Translations under genes and position numbers: made by a program
Assembly (NCBI GenBank): GCA_030620895.1
Contig: JAUXIU010000087.1
Span: 1 to 5,151, forward strand
Length of the DNA: 5,151 nucleotides
Source of the DNA: Deltaproteobacteria bacterium
Lineage (GTDB): Bacteria > Desulfobacterota > GWC2-55-46 > S146-70 > JAUXIU01
Direction of reading: 5' to 3'
In this document: positions 4,822 to 5,151 of the stretch, piece by piece
Layout of the letters: every line of letters begins with the position of its first letter
Position numbering within the stretch: position 1 is the stretch's first letter
The notes under the pieces: model-generated
The model's database searches: none
What the model was told of the DNA's origin: nothing
The model's input: only the letters and a program-made list of their open reading frames with translations

Positions 4822-4965
4822 ACTGAAGTATGAATTAGGAATAATTCCTAATAGCTTTTTAGGTTGTAGGTGGTAGCTTCTTAGGCTACTTCCTTTTCTC
4901 CCTAAAAACCTAATAAGCTAAAAAGCTAAGAAGCTAATCACCAAATTCCTAATTCATACTTCAGT
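4822..4965. repeat. 144-bp element with 21-bp perfect terminal inverted repeats
   Basis: Bases 4822-4842 (beginning ACTGAAGTATG) are the exact reverse complement of 4945-4965. Inside, five octads of the form (C/G)CTAAnAA start at 4901, 4909, 4917, 4925 and 4933. The left half holds their approximate complements, with TAG at 4860, 4867, 4874 and 4882. The termini have a 7-bp rhythm (GAA at 4825, 4832, 4839; TTC at 4946, 4953, 4960). The whole can fold into one long imperfect hairpin. It fills the gap between the histidine kinase and phosphofructokinase genes. No target-site duplication is evident and no T-run follows, so it is neither a clear MITE nor a clear terminator. Confidence 0.75.
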
Positions 4966-4984
4966 TCTTTCCATTATTCATAAT

Positions 4985-5151
4985 TCATTCTTTCCGGGCT
5001 AAAGGCAGATAAACTATAAAAGTACTGCCCTTTCCCAGCTCACTCTCAACCTCAATCCTGCCACCATGTGCATCAACACTCCCTGTACATATACTCAAAC
5101 CCAGACCTGCCCCACCTGCTCCTCTCGTTCTTGCTTTGTCAACACGATAAA
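4985..5151 (-). CDS. Sensor histidine kinase, C-terminal end (partial)
   Basis: The last 54 codons of a gene that enters from the right edge. The peptide holds the end of a HATPase_c domain: [10 protein letters not shown], the G2 glycine box [10 protein letters not shown] (about 10-19 of the visible part), [10 protein letters not shown] and [12 protein letters not shown], followed by four residues and TGA. This is the ATP-binding end of a two-component sensor kinase; its sensor, dimerisation domain and partner regulator are outside the window. Between the glycine box and AHGG it reads ICTGSVD, where most kinases have a lysine in an I-V/A-K-x-I-V pattern, a small oddity. The stop codon (4985-4987) lies within TTC-rich repeat-like sequence bordering the 144-bp element. 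Confidence 0.88.
   Translation of the reverse strand, partial: YRVDKARTRGAGGAGLGLSICTGSVDAHGGRIEVESELGKGSTFIVYLPLARKE

Noticed and set aside
4822..4965. Intrinsic terminator of the histidine kinase gene
   Set aside because: The fold-back is long and AT-rich, and no T-run follows it on the minus strand.
5137..5142. TTGACA on the minus strand near the right edge, as a -35 box
   Set aside because: It lies within the histidine kinase coding sequence (codons for VDK), and no promoter is needed there.

Overview
The window is a compact bacterial chromosome segment in which every recognisable gene lies on the minus strand. In transcription order (right to left) it holds: the C-terminal end of a sensor histidine kinase (4985-5151), a 6-phosphofructokinase with pyrophosphate-type active-site residues (3771-4799), a Mut7-C/PIN-like RNase with a zinc ribbon (3020-3517), the iron-sulfur assembly genes iscR (2313-2789), iscS/nifS (922-2130) and iscU (530-901), and a tRNA-Gln with anticodon CUG (297-370).

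The isc genes form the functional core. IscS takes sulfur from cysteine, IscU is the scaffold for Fe-S assembly, and IscR is the Rrf2-family regulator that senses cluster supply. A 25-bp imperfect palindrome at 2991-3015 resembles the E. coli type-1 IscR site and overlaps the likely iscR promoter, so the set probably autoregulates. No hscA, hscB, fdx or iscA is present, so this is the short iscRSU layout found in many anaerobes and deep-branching bacteria.

The spaces between genes are unusual. Almost every one is filled with small repeats of three kinds: (1) degenerate arrays with a period of 7 bp (locally 8, 9 or 14), a different unit at each locus, often arranged as two complementary arms; (2) a dispersed motif TGGGACAGTCCCC in seven copies; (3) a hairpin with a constant loop and tail (CTAAAG, GGCTACG) whose stem changes between copies with compensating base changes. 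These repeats reach into genes: they encode the last 19 residues of IscR and the first 15 or so of the Mut7-C protein, and they touch the histidine kinase stop codon.

The organism is not identifiable with confidence. Moderate GC, the short isc cluster, the pyrophosphate-type PFK and REP-like intergenic repeats suggest an uncultivated, probably anaerobic lineage such as Nitrospirota, Desulfobacterota or a similar group; this is inference. The window carries no CRISPR array, transposase, rRNA or phage gene. No gene-free stretch exceeds 300 bases; the longest, 1-296, holds heptad repeats and a possible tRNA terminator.
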